From an uncultured Clostridia bacterium (GTDB lineage Bacteria; Bacillota_A; Clostridia; TANB77; CAG-508), in the NCBI GenBank assembly GCA_944392525.1, contig CALXXB010000058.1, forward strand, positions 1 through 7,291: a stretch of DNA of 7,291 nt. The letters run 5' to 3'. The notes beneath the pieces are model-generated. The model saw only the letters and a list, made by a program, of their open reading frames with translations, was not told the origin of the DNA and did no database searches. The translations under genes and the position numbers were made by a program. Positions 1 to 5,306 of this stretch are shown piece after piece (the stretch's first letter is position 1; each line of letters begins with the position of its first letter).

Positions 1-6
1 TTTTTA

Positions 7-207
7 TTACTCAAGACCATATTTCTTTTTAAATCTGTCTGCTCTACCACCAACTGTGTCTTGTCTTAAGTTTCCTGTCCAGAATGGATGACATTTTGAA
101 CATACATCTACTTTTAAATCTTTTTTTGTTGAACCAACTTCTAAAACATTACCACAAGCACATGTGATAGTTGTTTGATTGTATTCTGGTTGTATATCTT
201 TTTTCAT
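7..207 (-). CDS. rpmE: 50S ribosomal protein L31 (zinc-binding form)
   Basis: Structural protein of the large ribosomal subunit, 66 residues, complete. The opening [10 protein letters not shown], the Cys pairs C16/C18 and C36/C39 (CAC and [10 protein letters not shown]), and the closing [12 protein letters not shown] are the standard L31 signature. All four zinc-ligand cysteines are kept, so this is the zinc-containing C+ form rather than the zinc-free paralogue made under zinc starvation. An in-frame GTG lies three codons upstream. However, the Shine-Dalgarno run AGAGAGGTGA overlaps that GTG and sits correctly for the ATG at 205-207, which also gives the normal family N-terminus, so I chose the ATG. 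It has its own promoter at 250-278, with a leader of only about 35 nt. That leader is short for an L31-binding autoregulatory RNA, and I see no such structure. The end of the gene is close to the window edge, so its terminator is not visible. Confidence 0.97.
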   Translation of the reverse strand: MKKDIQPEYNQTTITCACGNVLEVGSTKKDLKVDVCSKCHPFWTGNLRQDTVGGRADRFKKKYGLE

Positions 208-249
208 TTTGTTCACCTCTCTTTAATTTAAATAACATGACTGTTTTTT

Positions 250-278
250 ATAATAACATATTTTACAAATTTTTTCAA
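250..278 (-). promoter_or_regulatory. Sigma-A-type promoter of rpmE
   Basis: On the minus strand the -35 hexamer TTGAAA (273-278) and the -10 hexamer TATTAT (250-255) are separated by exactly 17 nt. The predicted start of transcription is near 243, giving a leader of about 35 nt before the rpmE ATG. The promoter begins just downstream of the stop codon of the small gene at 289-465. rpmE can therefore be transcribed alone or by read-through from that gene. Confidence 0.75.
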
Positions 279-288
279 GTAATTTTTA

Positions 289-465
289 TTAATTTGTTTG
301 ATTTTCTTCATTTTGTCCGTTTTCTTGCTGTTCATACATATATTCTGCTGAATAAAGCATTTCCTTATTTAATGATAATTTATGCACTAATTTGCTCATT
401 ATATTAAATACACATGCTATTATTAATATTAACATTCCTATTTTTTTCCAATATTTTGCAAGCAT
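289..465 (-). CDS. Small single-pass membrane protein, unknown function
   Basis: A 58-residue frame that I do not recognise by name. It starts at an ATG preceded by AAGGAGA with 6 nt spacing. It has a short basic N-terminus (MLAKYWKKIG), one hydrophobic helix at about residues 11-29 (MLILIIACVFNIMSKLV), then a basic-amphipathic stretch and a polar tail rich in Gln, Asn and Glu (residues 45-58, ending NQTN). One Cys, C18, lies inside the helix. By the positive-inside rule the N-terminus would be cytoplasmic. A near-consensus promoter (498-526) leads directly into it and the rpmE promoter follows its stop, so it looks like a deliberate one-gene unit. Coding status rests on promoter, ribosome binding site and clean frame together; the function is unknown. 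An opposite-strand frame of 78 codons overlaps it but lacks comparable signals. Confidence 0.72.
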   Translation of the reverse strand: MLAKYWKKIGMLILIIACVFNIMSKLVHKLSLNKEMLYSAEYMYEQQENGQNEENQTN

Positions 466-471
466 AATATA

Positions 472-478
472 TCTCCTT
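472..478 (-). promoter_or_regulatory. Ribosome binding site of the 58-residue protein
   Basis: On the minus strand AAGGAGA lies 6 nt before the ATG at 463-465. This strong, correctly spaced site is a main reason for calling the short frame at 289-465 a gene. Confidence 0.8.
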
Positions 479-497
479 AAAATTTTACTACATATTA

Positions 498-526
498 ATT
501 ATACTTTTATTTTATAAAAAAGTCAA
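498..526 (-). promoter_or_regulatory. Strong sigma-A-type promoter of the 58-residue gene
   Basis: On the minus strand TTGACT (521-526) is followed after exactly 17 nt by a consensus TATAAT (498-503). The transcript would start near 491, giving a leader of about 25 nt that holds the ribosome binding site. It is one of the best promoters in the window, so constitutive, fairly strong expression is expected. Confidence 0.8.
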
Positions 527-581
527 TTGTTTTTAGTAAAAAACACATCTACATCAATACTTTTCCCAAATATTTGTATAT

Positions 582-587
582 TATAAT
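582..587 (+). promoter_or_regulatory. Possible -10 element for the VanW-domain gene
   Basis: A consensus TATAAT lies 88 nt upstream of the ATG at 675. No good -35 hexamer is found 16-19 nt before it (the best matches are runs such as TACTTT). This is therefore a weak or activator-dependent candidate, or chance in AT-rich DNA. It is the only plausible -10 I see in front of this plus-strand gene. Confidence 0.3.
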
Positions 588-630
588 GCTACGTCAGTAT
601 TTTTAAAAATTTTAATGAAATTTTTGGATT

Positions 631-647
631 AATAAAATAATTTTATT
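631..647. repeat. 17-bp AT-only palindrome upstream of the VanW gene
   Basis: AATAAAAT (631-638), a single A, then ATTTTATT (640-647) form a perfect 8-bp inverted repeat about 18 nt before the VanW ribosome binding site. It contains no G or C. It could be an operator half-site pair or a weak leader hairpin, but such palindromes also arise by chance in this base composition. Confidence 0.3.
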
Positions 648-664
648 CTGGTTAAAATAAAATT

Positions 665-670
665 GGTGAT
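665..670 (+). promoter_or_regulatory. Ribosome binding site that fixes the VanW start
   Basis: GGTGAT matches the 3' part of the full Shine-Dalgarno AGGAGGTGATC and lies 4 nt before the ATG at 675, which is normal for that register. The in-frame TTG at 663 and GTG at 666 overlap this site and have no ribosome binding site of their own, so the ATG is preferred. Confidence 0.6.
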
Positions 671-674
671 AAAA

Positions 675-1418
675 ATGAAGAAAAATAAATCTTGGATTTT
701 ATTGATACTCTTATTAGTTGTTTTATTTGGTATCGGTGTATACTACTATTTTACATCAACTAAAAACAACAACGAATCAAACTATGAAGCAAATAGAACT
801 TCTGCTAGTACAAATAACGAAGAGAATAACAATAAAGAAGAAAACAATTTGGCAGAAAATCAGTCATCAGAAGAAGATAAGCAAAAGCAAGAAGAAGAAA
901 ACAAACAAAATAATAATGAAATTACAGAAGAAAAACCTAAAGAACAGCAATATACAGAAGAACAAATTGCAACTTTTTCAACTAAAATATATTCTAAAGA
1001 TTCAGCAAGACAAAATAATATTAAAATTACTTGTAATACTTTAAATAATACCACTGTTAAAAACGGTGCTACTTTTTCTTTTTGCAGTACAGTAGGAAAA
1101 GCAACCACAGCAAAAGGTTATCAAGAAGCGGACGTTTATGACCATAATGGTAATAAAACTAAAGGTCTTGGTGGTGGTAACTGTCAAGTAAGTAGTACTC
1201 TTTATAACGCAGTACTTGCTGTATCCTCTTTGAAAGTTACAGAAAGACATGAGCACAGTAATGATGTTCCATATGTTAAAGACGGTAAAGATGCTGCTGT
1301 TGCTTATGGTAGTTACGACTTTAAATTTGTAAACAATACTGGAAATGATATAAAAATCAAAGCTTCTACAGATGGCTCAAGTGTTACTATAAGTATCAAT
1401 TCAGTAAAACCTATATAA
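675..1418 (+). CDS. Membrane-anchored VanW-domain protein
   Basis: A 247-residue extracellular protein. Residues 1-6 are basic, 7-26 form a hydrophobic helix (uncleaved signal anchor), and 27-95 are a low-complexity Asn/Glu/Gln/Lys linker. Residues about 100-245 are the VanW domain. Visible family marks are FSTKIYS (101-107), R112-NI, NGATFSFCSTVGK (130-142), GYQEA, the hallmark GGGNCQVSSTLYNAVL (166-181), RHEHS (191-195), YVKDGKDAAV (200-209) and DFKFVNNT. VanW is named from an accessory gene of some vancomycin-resistance clusters, but the domain is common in ordinary Clostridia and its biochemical role is not settled. There is no vanHAX or vanRS here, so it should not be read as a resistance gene. 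C120, C137 and C170 could include redox or structural residues; C170 is the conserved motif cysteine. The carboxypeptidase gene follows after 69 nt with no clear terminator between, so co-transcription is likely. Confidence 0.9.
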   Translation: MKKNKSWILLILLLVVLFGIGVYYYFTSTKNNNESNYEANRTSASTNNEENNNKEENNLAENQSSEEDKQKQEEENKQNNNEITEEKPKEQQYTEEQIATFSTKIYSKDSARQNNIKITCNTLNNTTVKNGATFSFCSTVGKATTAKGYQEADVYDHNGNKTKGLGGGNCQVSSTLYNAVLAVSSLKVTERHEHSNDVPYVKDGKDAAVAYGSYDFKFVNNTGNDIKIKASTDGSSVTISINSVKPI

Positions 1419-1433
1419 TCTATTCCCTCTTCT

Positions 1434-1462
1434 TGAATATTTAAAATATTGTTTGCATATAT
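1434..1462 (+). promoter_or_regulatory. Candidate forespore sigma-G-like promoter before dacF
   Basis: TGAATA (1434-1439) resembles the SigG/SigF -35 (GMATA type), and CATATAT (1456-1462) partly resembles the SigG -10 CATNNTA. The spacer is 16 nt and the last two -10 bases do not fit. The same stretch read as SigA gives TTGAAT with 19 nt to TATATT, also imperfect. An AATATTT-A-AAATATT inverted repeat (1436-1450) overlaps it. It is proposed because dacF of Bacillus subtilis is a forespore gene; it could be chance. Confidence 0.25.
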
Positions 1463-1487
1463 TTTAATATCAATTGGAGGGATTTTT

Positions 1488-2792
1488 ATGCGAACTTTTA
1501 AATTAGTTATTTGTCTTTTTCTTGTTTTTACTTTTTGTTTTTCTATCTTAATATTTCCTAGTTTTGCAAATGATTTTAGTTATATTTGGTCAGACACTGC
1601 TGAAACATCAGCAAATATTACAAATGGTACTATTAATAACACTAGTACTAATGCAATAAATAATACAACTACCAACAACATATTAGAGGAAACCAATTCT
1701 GAAGTTGCTGATGATAATTTCTTAGGCTTAGATTGTGGCTCTGCAATTTTAATTGAACAATCTACTGGTCAAGTTTTATATGCTTATAATATTCATGAAC
1801 AATTACACCCTGCTTCTGTAACTAAAGTTATGAGTATACTCCTTATTATGGAAGCTTTAGACAGCGGAAAAATTAATTTGACTGATGAAGTTCCTTGTAG
1901 TGAAAATGCTGCCTCTATGGGAGGATCTCAAATATGGCTTGACCCCAGAGAAACATTAACAGTAGATGAAATGTTAAAAGCAATTTGCGTAAACTCTGCA
2001 AATGACTGTGTAGTAGCTATGGCAGAATATATCGCAGGTACTGAAGAAGCCTTTGTTCAAATGATGAATGATAAAGCAAAAGAACTAGGAATGAATGATA
2101 CTACTTTTAAAAATTGCCATGGGTTAGATGAAGATGGACATGTAACTTCTGCCTATGATATTTCATTGATGTCCAGAGAACTCTTAAAGGATCATCCTGA
2201 TGTCACAAAATATACAACAATATGGATGGATACATTAAGAGATGGCAAGTCTCAGCTTTCTAATACAAACAAATTAATAAAGAATTACAAAGGTGCAACT
2301 GGTTTAAAAACAGGTTCTACTTCTCTTGCCTTATATAATTTATCTGCTAGTGCCACTCGTGACGATCTATCTTTAATCGCTGTTATTATGAAAGCTCCTT
2401 CTAGCAAGATAAGATTTGAAAATGCTACAAAACTTTTAGATTATGGATTTAATACTTTTTCATATAAAGAATTTGGTAAAAAAGATGATTTGGTTAAAAC
2501 AATCTCTGTAAATAAAGGTAATAAAAATGAAGTTGAAGCGGTTTTAAAAGAAGACAGTGGAACTTTACTTGAAAAAGGTTCAGATAAAAATATAGAACAA
2601 ACTCTTACTTTAGAAGAAGATATATCAGCACCAGTACAAAAAGGTCAAAAGCTCGGTGAGGTTTCTTTCACTCTTGATGGCGAAGTTCTATCTACTGTTG
2701 ACATTGTTGCCAAAGACGACGTTGAAAAAATTGGCTTGTTTTCTATCATAAAGAAAATTTATTATTCTTGGGTTGATTTATTAAGGTCTTAA
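1488..2792 (+). CDS. dacF: D-alanyl-D-alanine carboxypeptidase (DacA/DacF type, S11 family)
   Basis: Trims the terminal D-Ala from peptidoglycan pentapeptides outside the membrane, which limits cross-linking. The protein has 434 residues. The signal peptide is 1-27, ending PSFA before NDF. Residues 37-65 are an Asn/Thr-rich linker. The penicillin-binding catalytic domain spans about 78-325, with nucleophile motif S110-V-T-K113, second motif S170-A-N172 and third motif K274-T-G276. The HGLDEDGH segment at 211 and the DYGFNTF stretch at 319 are also typical. Residues 330-410 fit the beta-rich PBP5 C-terminal domain, and 414-434 (IGLFSIIKKIYYSWVDLL) look like the amphipathic membrane-binding helix. 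GGAGGG sits 7 nt before the ATG at 1488; an in-frame TTG at 1449 has no such site and would delay the signal peptide, so I rejected it. The mature protein has five cysteines (C83, C137, C168, C174, C210). The subtype (dacA, dacB or dacF) is inferred from the spore-gene neighbourhood and is not certain. Confidence 0.93.
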   Translation: MRTFKLVICLFLVFTFCFSILIFPSFANDFSYIWSDTAETSANITNGTINNTSTNAINNTTTNNILEETNSEVADDNFLGLDCGSAILIEQSTGQVLYAYNIHEQLHPASVTKVMSILLIMEALDSGKINLTDEVPCSENAASMGGSQIWLDPRETLTVDEMLKAICVNSANDCVVAMAEYIAGTEEAFVQMMNDKAKELGMNDTTFKNCHGLDEDGHVTSAYDISLMSRELLKDHPDVTKYTTIWMDTLRDGKSQLSNTNKLIKNYKGATGLKTGSTSLALYNLSASATRDDLSLIAVIMKAPSSKIRFENATKLLDYGFNTFSYKEFGKKDDLVKTISVNKGNKNEVEAVLKEDSGTLLEKGSDKNIEQTLTLEEDISAPVQKGQKLGEVSFTLDGEVLSTVDIVAKDDVEKIGLFSIIKKIYYSWVDLLRS

Positions 2793-2825
2793 GAATAAGG
2801 ACTAAGATTTTCTTAGTCCTTATTC
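2793..2825. terminator. Bidirectional hairpin between dacF and ytfJ
   Basis: GAATAAGGACTAAGA (2793-2807) and TCTTAGTCCTTATTC (2811-2825) form a perfect 15-bp stem with a TTT loop. It begins directly after the dacF stop codon. It includes the stop codon and last Glu codon of the converging ytfJ-like gene. The outer stem is T-rich on both strands (CCTTATTC), acting as a weak U-tract, so it can end transcripts from both sides. Confidence 0.8.
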
Positions 2826-3437
2826 ATCTTCTAATGTCTCATCATATTCAAATTCATAATCTATATCATCTTCAACTTTATTTTTCTCTTGCCTGTCTTC
2901 TGTTATTTTCTTAGTACTCTCGTCTATCTTCCTTTCTATTTCTTTTTTATCATCTTGCCCCTTTTTCATATTCTTATCATGTTTTTTCTGCATCTCTTTT
3001 AATATTTGATTTGTTTGCTCTTTTTTATTTTGAATACATCTGTTCATAATATTATTTGTCTTTTCAATCAAATCTGGTACATAATCTAATAACTTATCTA
3101 ATGAAGAACTATGAGTAACAGGCATAAGTTTTACGTTATTGGGCTGTATTACTAAAAAGGCTATCGGATTTATTGTAACACCTGCACCACTTCCACCACC
3201 AAAAGGTAATCTGTATTGTATTTCTTCTTCTTTTTCTTTTTTACTATATTCATTTATAGTTTCTCCACTAAATTCACTTCCTCCTGCTGCAAATCCAAAT
3301 GAAACCTTTGATATTGGAATAATCACAATATTATTAGAAGTTTCAATAGGTTCACCTATGATTGTATTTACATCTACCATATCTTGAATACTATTCATAG
3401 CTGTAAGCATAAGACCTTCTATTGGATGTTCGCTCAT
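2820..3437 (-). CDS. ytfJ: Spore protein of the YtfJ/GerW family
   Basis: A 205-residue sporulation protein. In Bacillus subtilis the homologue YtfJ (GerW) is made in the forespore and is needed for normal germination; its exact action is not known. Residues 1-130 match the family: HPIEGLMLTAMNSIQDMVDVNTIIGEPI at 4-31, VIIPISKVSFGFAAGGSEF (38-56), the Gly-rich LPFGGGSGAGVTINPIAFLVI (78-97), then a helix with LDKLLDYVPDLI (113-124). Residues 136-205 are an unusual added tail. It is Lys/Glu/Asp-rich, predicted helical or coiled-coil at first, and ends in a very acidic stretch (EDDIDYEFEYDETLEDE). Typical family members stop near 150 residues. The start ATG has AAGGAGAGG 5 nt upstream, inside the end of the DUF2953 gene. 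The two frames overlap by 47 nt, so translational coupling is likely. The last codons lie in the shared terminator stem. Confidence 0.92.
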   Translation of the reverse strand: MSEHPIEGLMLTAMNSIQDMVDVNTIIGEPIETSNNIVIIPISKVSFGFAAGGSEFSGETINEYSKKEKEEEIQYRLPFGGGSGAGVTINPIAFLVIQPNNVKLMPVTHSSSLDKLLDYVPDLIEKTNNIMNRCIQNKKEQTNQILKEMQKKHDKNMKKGQDDKKEIERKIDESTKKITEDRQEKNKVEDDIDYEFEYDETLEDE

Positions 3438-4002
3438 TTTTATCCTCTCCTTTTTTCTTATTTAAGATATATATTATATTTATAATATGTATCATTTTCA
3501 TCTCAAATATACCTGAAAGTTCTATATTAACAAAGTTTTGATTATAAAATAATGGCTTTATTTTAAATGCTTGGTTTCTATAATCTTTTATTTTCAATCT
3601 TATAATAAAAGATATTAATATACTAATTATAGGAACTAAAATAGCTGTTAAACTTGCATTTTCTGTACTAAATTCTATTTTTAATTTTATCCTTTTTAAA
3701 TCTACTTTATTTTTCTTTATTATTCTAGGCAAATTTTCTGGATTTAAATCTTTTTCAATTTCTTTAACTCCTACATTTTTAAATATCCCTTTATTTTTTA
3801 ATTTCACTATTTTTTCTTTCGTTAATGATATTTTTATTATTGGTATTTTACTTAAAACACATAGTTTTACAACTAATTTATAATTTGTTTTTTGTTTTTT
3901 AGGCATCTTTGATAAAAACCTAAAATCTTCTACCTCTACTCTTATTTTAGATGTTACAAATAAAATAATTAAAGCTATTAAAATAATAAAAAGAAAAACC
4001 AA
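3391..4002 (-). CDS. ytfI: DUF2953 membrane protein (YtfI-like)
   Basis: A 203-residue protein of the DUF2953 type, which in Bacillus subtilis (ytfI) and Clostridia stands directly before ytfJ, as here. Its biochemical role is unknown; a sporulation link is inferred from the pairing. Residues 1-18 are a membrane helix (FLFIILIALIILFVTS). A basic beta-rich region follows (20-110). The segment STENASLTAILVPIISILI (112-130) is the conserved family stretch and is hydrophobic enough to be a second membrane pass, and MIHIINIIYIL at 170-180 is a third hydrophobic patch. The start is a TTG (4000-4002), supported by AAAGGAGGG about 9 nt upstream; no ATG is available nearby. The C-terminal 15 residues (NERTSNRRSYAYSYE) are read across the start of ytfJ in another frame and are probably dispensable. 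The assignment is by overall pattern and neighbour rather than by a sharp motif. Confidence 0.82.
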   Translation of the reverse strand: MVFLFIILIALIILFVTSKIRVEVEDFRFLSKMPKKQKTNYKLVVKLCVLSKIPIIKISLTKEKIVKLKNKGIFKNVGVKEIEKDLNPENLPRIIKKNKVDLKRIKLKIEFSTENASLTAILVPIISILISFIIRLKIKDYRNQAFKIKPLFYNQNFVNIELSGIFEMKMIHIINIIYILNKKKGEDKNERTSNRRSYAYSYE

Positions 4003-4008
4003 TATTTT

Positions 4009-4017
4009 CGCCCTCCT
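4009..4017 (-). promoter_or_regulatory. Ribosome binding site fixing the TTG start of ytfI
   Basis: On the minus strand an A-rich run leads into AAGGAGGGC about 8-9 nt before the TTG at 4002. It is a near-perfect Shine-Dalgarno, and no ATG or GTG lies in the proper distance. TTG initiation here means somewhat reduced translation despite the strong site. Confidence 0.65.
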
Positions 4018-4034
4018 TTTAGAGGATTTAATAT

Positions 4035-4063
4035 TAGTTTTTCCAAAAAATTCTTTTTTAAAC
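4035..4063 (-). promoter_or_regulatory. Candidate forespore sigma-F-like promoter before ytfI-ytfJ
   Basis: In the 74-nt gap after scpA the minus strand has GTTTA (4059-4063), fitting the SigF -35 GYWTA. After 14 nt comes GGAAAAACTA (4035-4044), fitting every fixed position of the SigF -10 pattern GGNRANANTR. The spacing is about 1-2 nt shorter than usual, and the pattern is loose in A-rich DNA. ytfJ of Bacillus subtilis is a SigF gene, which makes the site plausible but not proven. Confidence 0.3.
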
Positions 4064-4076
4064 TTATTTTTAAAAT

Positions 4077-4841
4077 TTATTTATTATTAGCAGCTTTTTT
4101 ACTTGATTTTTTTACAAGAATATCTCCAAACAATTCTTCTTGGTCTGTTTCAACTTTACTTCTCCTTGATAATTCCAATAATCCTGAGAAAGCTGTTACA
4201 ACTTCTTGCTTGTTATGTTTCTTTAAAGAAAATAATTTGTTAAATATAAAGCTTTTTTGTTTTACCAAAACTTTAAACATCTGTCTTACCTTACTTGCAA
4301 CTGTATAATTATCTGTAATTGCTATCTTTTCAATATTTTTAGCATTCTGATTTATTTTCTGTTCATTTTTTTCTATTACATTCTTATAAATATTTGGTAT
4401 AACATCTTTATCATAGTCTTTTTCTATTTTTTGTTTTGGAAGTTCTATCTCTTCTGGTAGTTTATAATATCTATTTGAATACTCTAAATAATTTTGCTTT
4501 AATACTTTACTTATTTCTTTAAACTTTTTATATTCTATAATTCTCCTAATTAATTCTTCTTCTGTTATTTCCTCTTCTTCCTCTTCTTGTTTTGGAAGTA
4601 AATTTTTAGACTTTAAATATAGTAAAGTAGATGCCATAACAAGAAATTCACTTGCTATTTCTAAATTTAGCTTTTCTTGCTCTTTTAAATATTCTATATA
4701 TTGGTCTGTTATTTGGCTTAAATTTATGTCATAAATATTCATTTTATTTTTATCTATTAAATGACATAACAAATCTAATGGACCTTCAAAATTATCTATT
4801 TTAATTGCATATTTTTGTGTTTCTAAAGTTAGAATTGCCAT
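4077..4841 (-). CDS. scpA: Segregation and condensation protein A (kleisin ScpA)
   Basis: A 254-residue, full-length kleisin that bridges the two SMC heads and helps condense and segregate replicated chromosomes in the cytoplasm. The N-terminal SMC-neck-binding part shows YAIKIDNFEGPLDLLCHLIDKN (11-32), IYDINLSQITDQYIEYL (36-52) and LEIASEFLVMASTLLYLKSKNLLP (60-83), which are diagnostic. A Glu run (86-91) and a Lys/Asn-rich linker to about residue 175 follow. The C-terminal winged helix includes VVTAFSGLLELSRRSKV (214-230) and FGDILV. It starts with an ATG 3 nt after the recX stop. Its ribosome binding site GGAGG is inside the last recX codons, so the two genes are translationally coupled. 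The partner gene scpB, usually the next gene in Firmicutes, does not follow; only 74 nt of AT-rich sequence separates scpA from the DUF2953 gene. Confidence 0.96.
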   Translation of the reverse strand: MAILTLETQKYAIKIDNFEGPLDLLCHLIDKNKMNIYDINLSQITDQYIEYLKEQEKLNLEIASEFLVMASTLLYLKSKNLLPKQEEEEEEITEEELIRRIIEYKKFKEISKVLKQNYLEYSNRYYKLPEEIELPKQKIEKDYDKDVIPNIYKNVIEKNEQKINQNAKNIEKIAITDNYTVASKVRQMFKVLVKQKSFIFNKLFSLKKHNKQEVVTAFSGLLELSRRSKVETDQEELFGDILVKKSSKKAANNK

Positions 4842-4844
4842 TAC

Positions 4845-5288
4845 CTATTCCTCCATTGCTTTATTTATGTTCTCTTGTTTATAACCTTTCTTTAATAAAA
4901 ATTGTTTTATCTCATCTTTTTCCATAGAAGTAGATTTTTTATAAATGATGTTTTCAGCTGACTTTGTTTCATAATCTTCTAATTCTTCTTTATTTTCATA
5001 AATATAATCTTCCACATCATTTTTGCTTAATCCTTTTGCTAGAAGCTTATATTTCATTTCTCTTATTGATAAATTTTTTAAAGCCATGAAATTATTTACA
5101 GTTTTTCTTATATATTCTTTATCATCTATATATCCTGCTTCTTTTAAATATTCTATAATATCATCTAACATATTTTCTTCTATAGTTTTTTCAAATTTAA
5201 TTCTTATCTCATGTTCAGTTCTTTTCTTATATAGAATATATCTTAATACTCTTGTTTTCTCTCTATCAAATTCTTCTACTGTATACAT
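4845..5288 (-). CDS. recX: RecX family regulatory protein
   Basis: A 147-residue, all-helical cytoplasmic protein that binds RecA filaments and modulates (mostly inhibits) strand exchange. The family is built from three-helix repeats, seen here as VLRYILYKKRTEHEIRIKF (14-32), IIEYLKEAGYIDDKEYI (44-60), REMKYKLLAKGLSKNDVEDYI (76-96) and KDEIKQFLLKKGYKQENI (124-141). The GYIDD and L..KG features are typical. Length is at the short end of the usual 150-270 range. It starts with ATG preceded by AAGAGG, 18 nt after the stop of the HAD gene, and its stop TAG is 3 nt from the scpA start, so the three genes form one operon. Its partner recA lies further upstream on the same strand (6911-7291) but is separated by the HAD gene and a reversed membrane-protein gene. 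Confidence 0.92.
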   Translation of the reverse strand: MYTVEEFDREKTRVLRYILYKKRTEHEIRIKFEKTIEENMLDDIIEYLKEAGYIDDKEYIRKTVNNFMALKNLSIREMKYKLLAKGLSKNDVEDYIYENKEELEDYETKSAENIIYKKSTSMEKDEIKQFLLKKGYKQENINKAMEE

Positions 5289-5306
5289 ATTTTTCCTCTT
5301 TCTTTC

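Noticed and set aside
171..407. Plus-strand open frame of 78 codons
   Set aside because: It overlaps rpmE and the 58-residue minus-strand gene, has no ribosome binding site, and its Phe-rich translation is typical of the reverse complement of AT-rich coding DNA.
663..674. TTG at 663 or GTG at 666 as start of the VanW-domain protein
   Set aside because: Both overlap the GGTGAT ribosome binding site, which is placed for the ATG at 675.
718..1256. Three alternative-frame open stretches inside the VanW gene
   Set aside because: They lie within a well-recognised conserved gene, lack ribosome binding sites and have low-complexity translations.
675..1418. Vancomycin-resistance determinant
   Set aside because: Only a VanW domain is present. 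There is no ligase, dehydrogenase, dipeptidase or two-component system here, and VanW proteins are widespread in susceptible Clostridia.
1449..1487. Upstream TTG start adding 13 residues to the carboxypeptidase
   Set aside because: No ribosome binding site precedes it, while GGAGGG sits 7 nt before the ATG at 1488, which begins a normal signal peptide.
3139..3387. Plus-strand open frame opposite ytfJ
   Set aside because: It is the complement of the conserved Gly-rich core of ytfJ; no start signals or recognisable domain.
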